Part shown: positions 5,429-6,517 of the stretch, one piece after another
How positions within the stretch are numbered: the stretch's first letter is position 1
How the letters are laid out: every line of letters begins with the position of its first letter
Assembly (NCBI GenBank): GCA_020631295.1
Contig: JAHDHN010000037.1
Location: 6,876 to 13,392, forward strand
Length of the DNA stretch: 6,517 bases
Reading direction: 5' to 3'
Source of the DNA: Rickettsiales bacterium
GTDB lineage: Bacteria > Pseudomonadota > Alphaproteobacteria > Rickettsiales > UBA8987
Made by a program: the position numbers and the translations under genes
The notes under the pieces: generated by a model
Told to the model about the DNA's origin: nothing
Database searches by the model: none
The model's input: only the letters and a program-made list of their open reading frames with translations

Positions 5429-6517
5429 TTAGCCTATACCTGGTAAGTCATTATTTTGTGAGTTTCCATTAACCCAATGAGAGATTGTTTTCGGTAACTC
5501 TCCAAACCGATGTTTCATTTCTTGCATTACCACTTTTAGTTCTGCCCAACCACGTGTTGTGCCGTCATCTAATTTTGTTTTTCCAAACTCAATACCTCGG
5601 CGTGCTGTGTATGGTACCGTGCCCAGAATATCTTGGGATGTATAAGGAAGGTATTTAGAGGCTTGTAGTTCTGTGTGTGGTAAATTGCCGCCCATACCTT
5701 GTAATGTTGCAGAGCGAAGCTCCGTATTGTTTTTATCTTTATGCTGAGTAAGTAACTCTGCTGCTTCAAGGAGGCTATTTTTATTATGTGTGGCAACAGT
5801 AATAAAAGAAAACTGGTTGGATAGATACAGATCCTTCAATGCAGTGCTATATGCCATATCTGTTTCTATTTTTGTATTATGTATTTTGTTTCTATCTTCC
5901 GTTGTTGCCTCTATATAGGCGCCACGTACCAGTTTGATGCCCATAATCTCACCATATGTTTTTCCAGTGTCTGAGTTTACTTTTTCTCCAAACGTAATCC
6001 ATGATTTTACCTGATCAGTAGTATCTTTTAAATAGGCCTGAACGGTAACACCAATATTTTCATAGCCGGCTTTGATTGCCTCTTTGGTAAGCTTTTGAAT
6101 GGCAGGGTTAACGGCCGTTTCTTCAGCGTCAATATAGCTTCCAATACCACTCTCTTTTGCTGTATCCAATATACTAAATAAATCATCCTTAATGCGCTTA
6201 AATAAGGCCTCCTCATTACTATTAAACATACCGTTGTTTGAAATTGCCTTGGATAGCGTTTCCAGTTCCTCAAAACTTGCAAAGTTTGAGATTTTAATGG
6301 CAACTGATATTTCAGCCTCATGAGGGTTAGAGTTTTTTAATTTCTTACCTAAGTTACATGCTCTTTTACACTCATCAGTAATAATTTTTCGGCCCTCCTC
6401 ACTAACATCTACTTCACCTTCACGGCCTGCATAGTCAATAATTACACCCACACCTTTTGATAGGATATTTTCGGCAGTTTTTTGTGTTTCATCAATGCCT
6501 ACACCACCAAAAAATAC
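5429..6517 (-). CDS. Proline dehydrogenase (PRODH), N-terminus cut by window edge
   Basis: PRODH is an FAD enzyme that oxidises proline to pyrroline-5-carboxylate and passes electrons to quinone. The frame is open from the right edge (362 residues visible, numbered here from the first codon in the window) to TAA at 5431-5429. Motifs along the beta/alpha barrel: FFGG near the edge, then VAIKIS (72-77), YIDAEE (128-133), VQAYLKD (159-165), IKLVRGAY (194-201), ATHN (242-245), LQGMGG (272-277), YLPY (289-292) and PYTARR (302-307), whose paired arginines bind the substrate carboxylate in this family. The gene stops about 55 residues after the RR motif with no aldehyde dehydrogenase part, so it is monofunctional, unlike PutA. 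The spacing from YLPY to PYTARR seems two residues longer than usual. It is AT-rich and rich in Lys and Asn compared with its neighbours, and converges on dolP with a 16-base gap. Style resembles mitochondrial-type PRODH more than PutA. Confidence 0.93.
   Translation of the reverse strand, partial: VFFGGVGIDETQKTAENILSKGVGVIIDYAGREGEVDVSEEGRKIITDECKRACNLGKKLKNSNPHEAEISVAIKISNFASFEELETLSKAISNNGMFNSNEEALFKRIKDDLFSILDTAKESGIGSYIDAEETAVNPAIQKLTKEAIKAGYENIGVTVQAYLKDTTDQVKSWITFGEKVNSDTGKTYGEIMGIKLVRGAYIEATTEDRNKIHNTKIETDMAYSTALKDLYLSNQFSFITVATHNKNSLLEAAELLTQHKDKNNTELRSATLQGMGGNLPHTELQASKYLPYTSQDILGTVPYTARRGIEFGKTKLDDGTTRGWAELKVVMQEMKHRFGELPKTISHWVNGNSQNNDLPGIG

Noticed and set aside
6449..6451. GTG as the start of the proline dehydrogenase
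   Set aside because: The frame stays open to the window edge, and the 22 upstream codons (FFGG..., then the strand leading into IIDYAGREG) look like normal PRODH barrel sequence, so the true start is outside the window.
1..6517. CRISPR array, tRNA or rRNA genes, insertion sequence or toxin-antitoxin pair
   Set aside because: I saw no regularly spaced direct repeats, no cloverleaf or rRNA sequence, no transposase, and no paired small genes.

Overview
The window most likely comes from an alphaproteobacterium. The 205-residue ribosomal protein S4, the short-form FtsY (NG domain with almost no acidic A domain) and the C-terminal style of the YraN protein all read as alphaproteobacterial. This placement rests on recognising the proteins by eye, not on a tree. 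Base composition is mixed: the central genes are near 50-60% GC in sampled lines, while the two outer genes are near 35-43%.

Layout from left to right. Positions 1-752 (minus) hold the first 250 residues of a protein I do not recognise, cut by the window edge. A 324-base divergent intergenic region follows, with a candidate promoter and leader for rpsD. Then five plus-strand genes: rpsD (1077-1694), closed by a clear intrinsic terminator; ubiB (1800-3368), which may be translated from a nearly leaderless mRNA; a 160-base intergenic region; ftsY (3529-4449); yraN (4436-4783), overlapping ftsY by 14 bases; and dolP, encoding a two-BON-domain lipoprotein (4810-5412). A proline dehydrogenase (5429-6517, minus) converges on dolP with only 16 bases between the stop codons, and its N-terminus is cut by the right edge.

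The core genes are housekeeping functions: translation (S4), ubiquinone synthesis (UbiB), co-translational membrane targeting (FtsY) and envelope integrity (DolP), plus the nuclease-fold protein YraN. ftsY-yraN-dolP looks like one operon from its own promoter. rpsD and ubiB look separately transcribed.

The most unusual signal is in the ubiB-ftsY gap. It holds two copies of one roughly 37-base palindromic element in opposite orientation. The copies differ mainly at paired stem positions that change together (C-G to T-A, and T-A to C-G) and in the loop. That pattern suggests a dispersed repeat family whose hairpin fold is conserved. Beyond this and the unidentified left-edge protein, I see no sign of a novel multi-gene system: the remaining genes are recognisable families.
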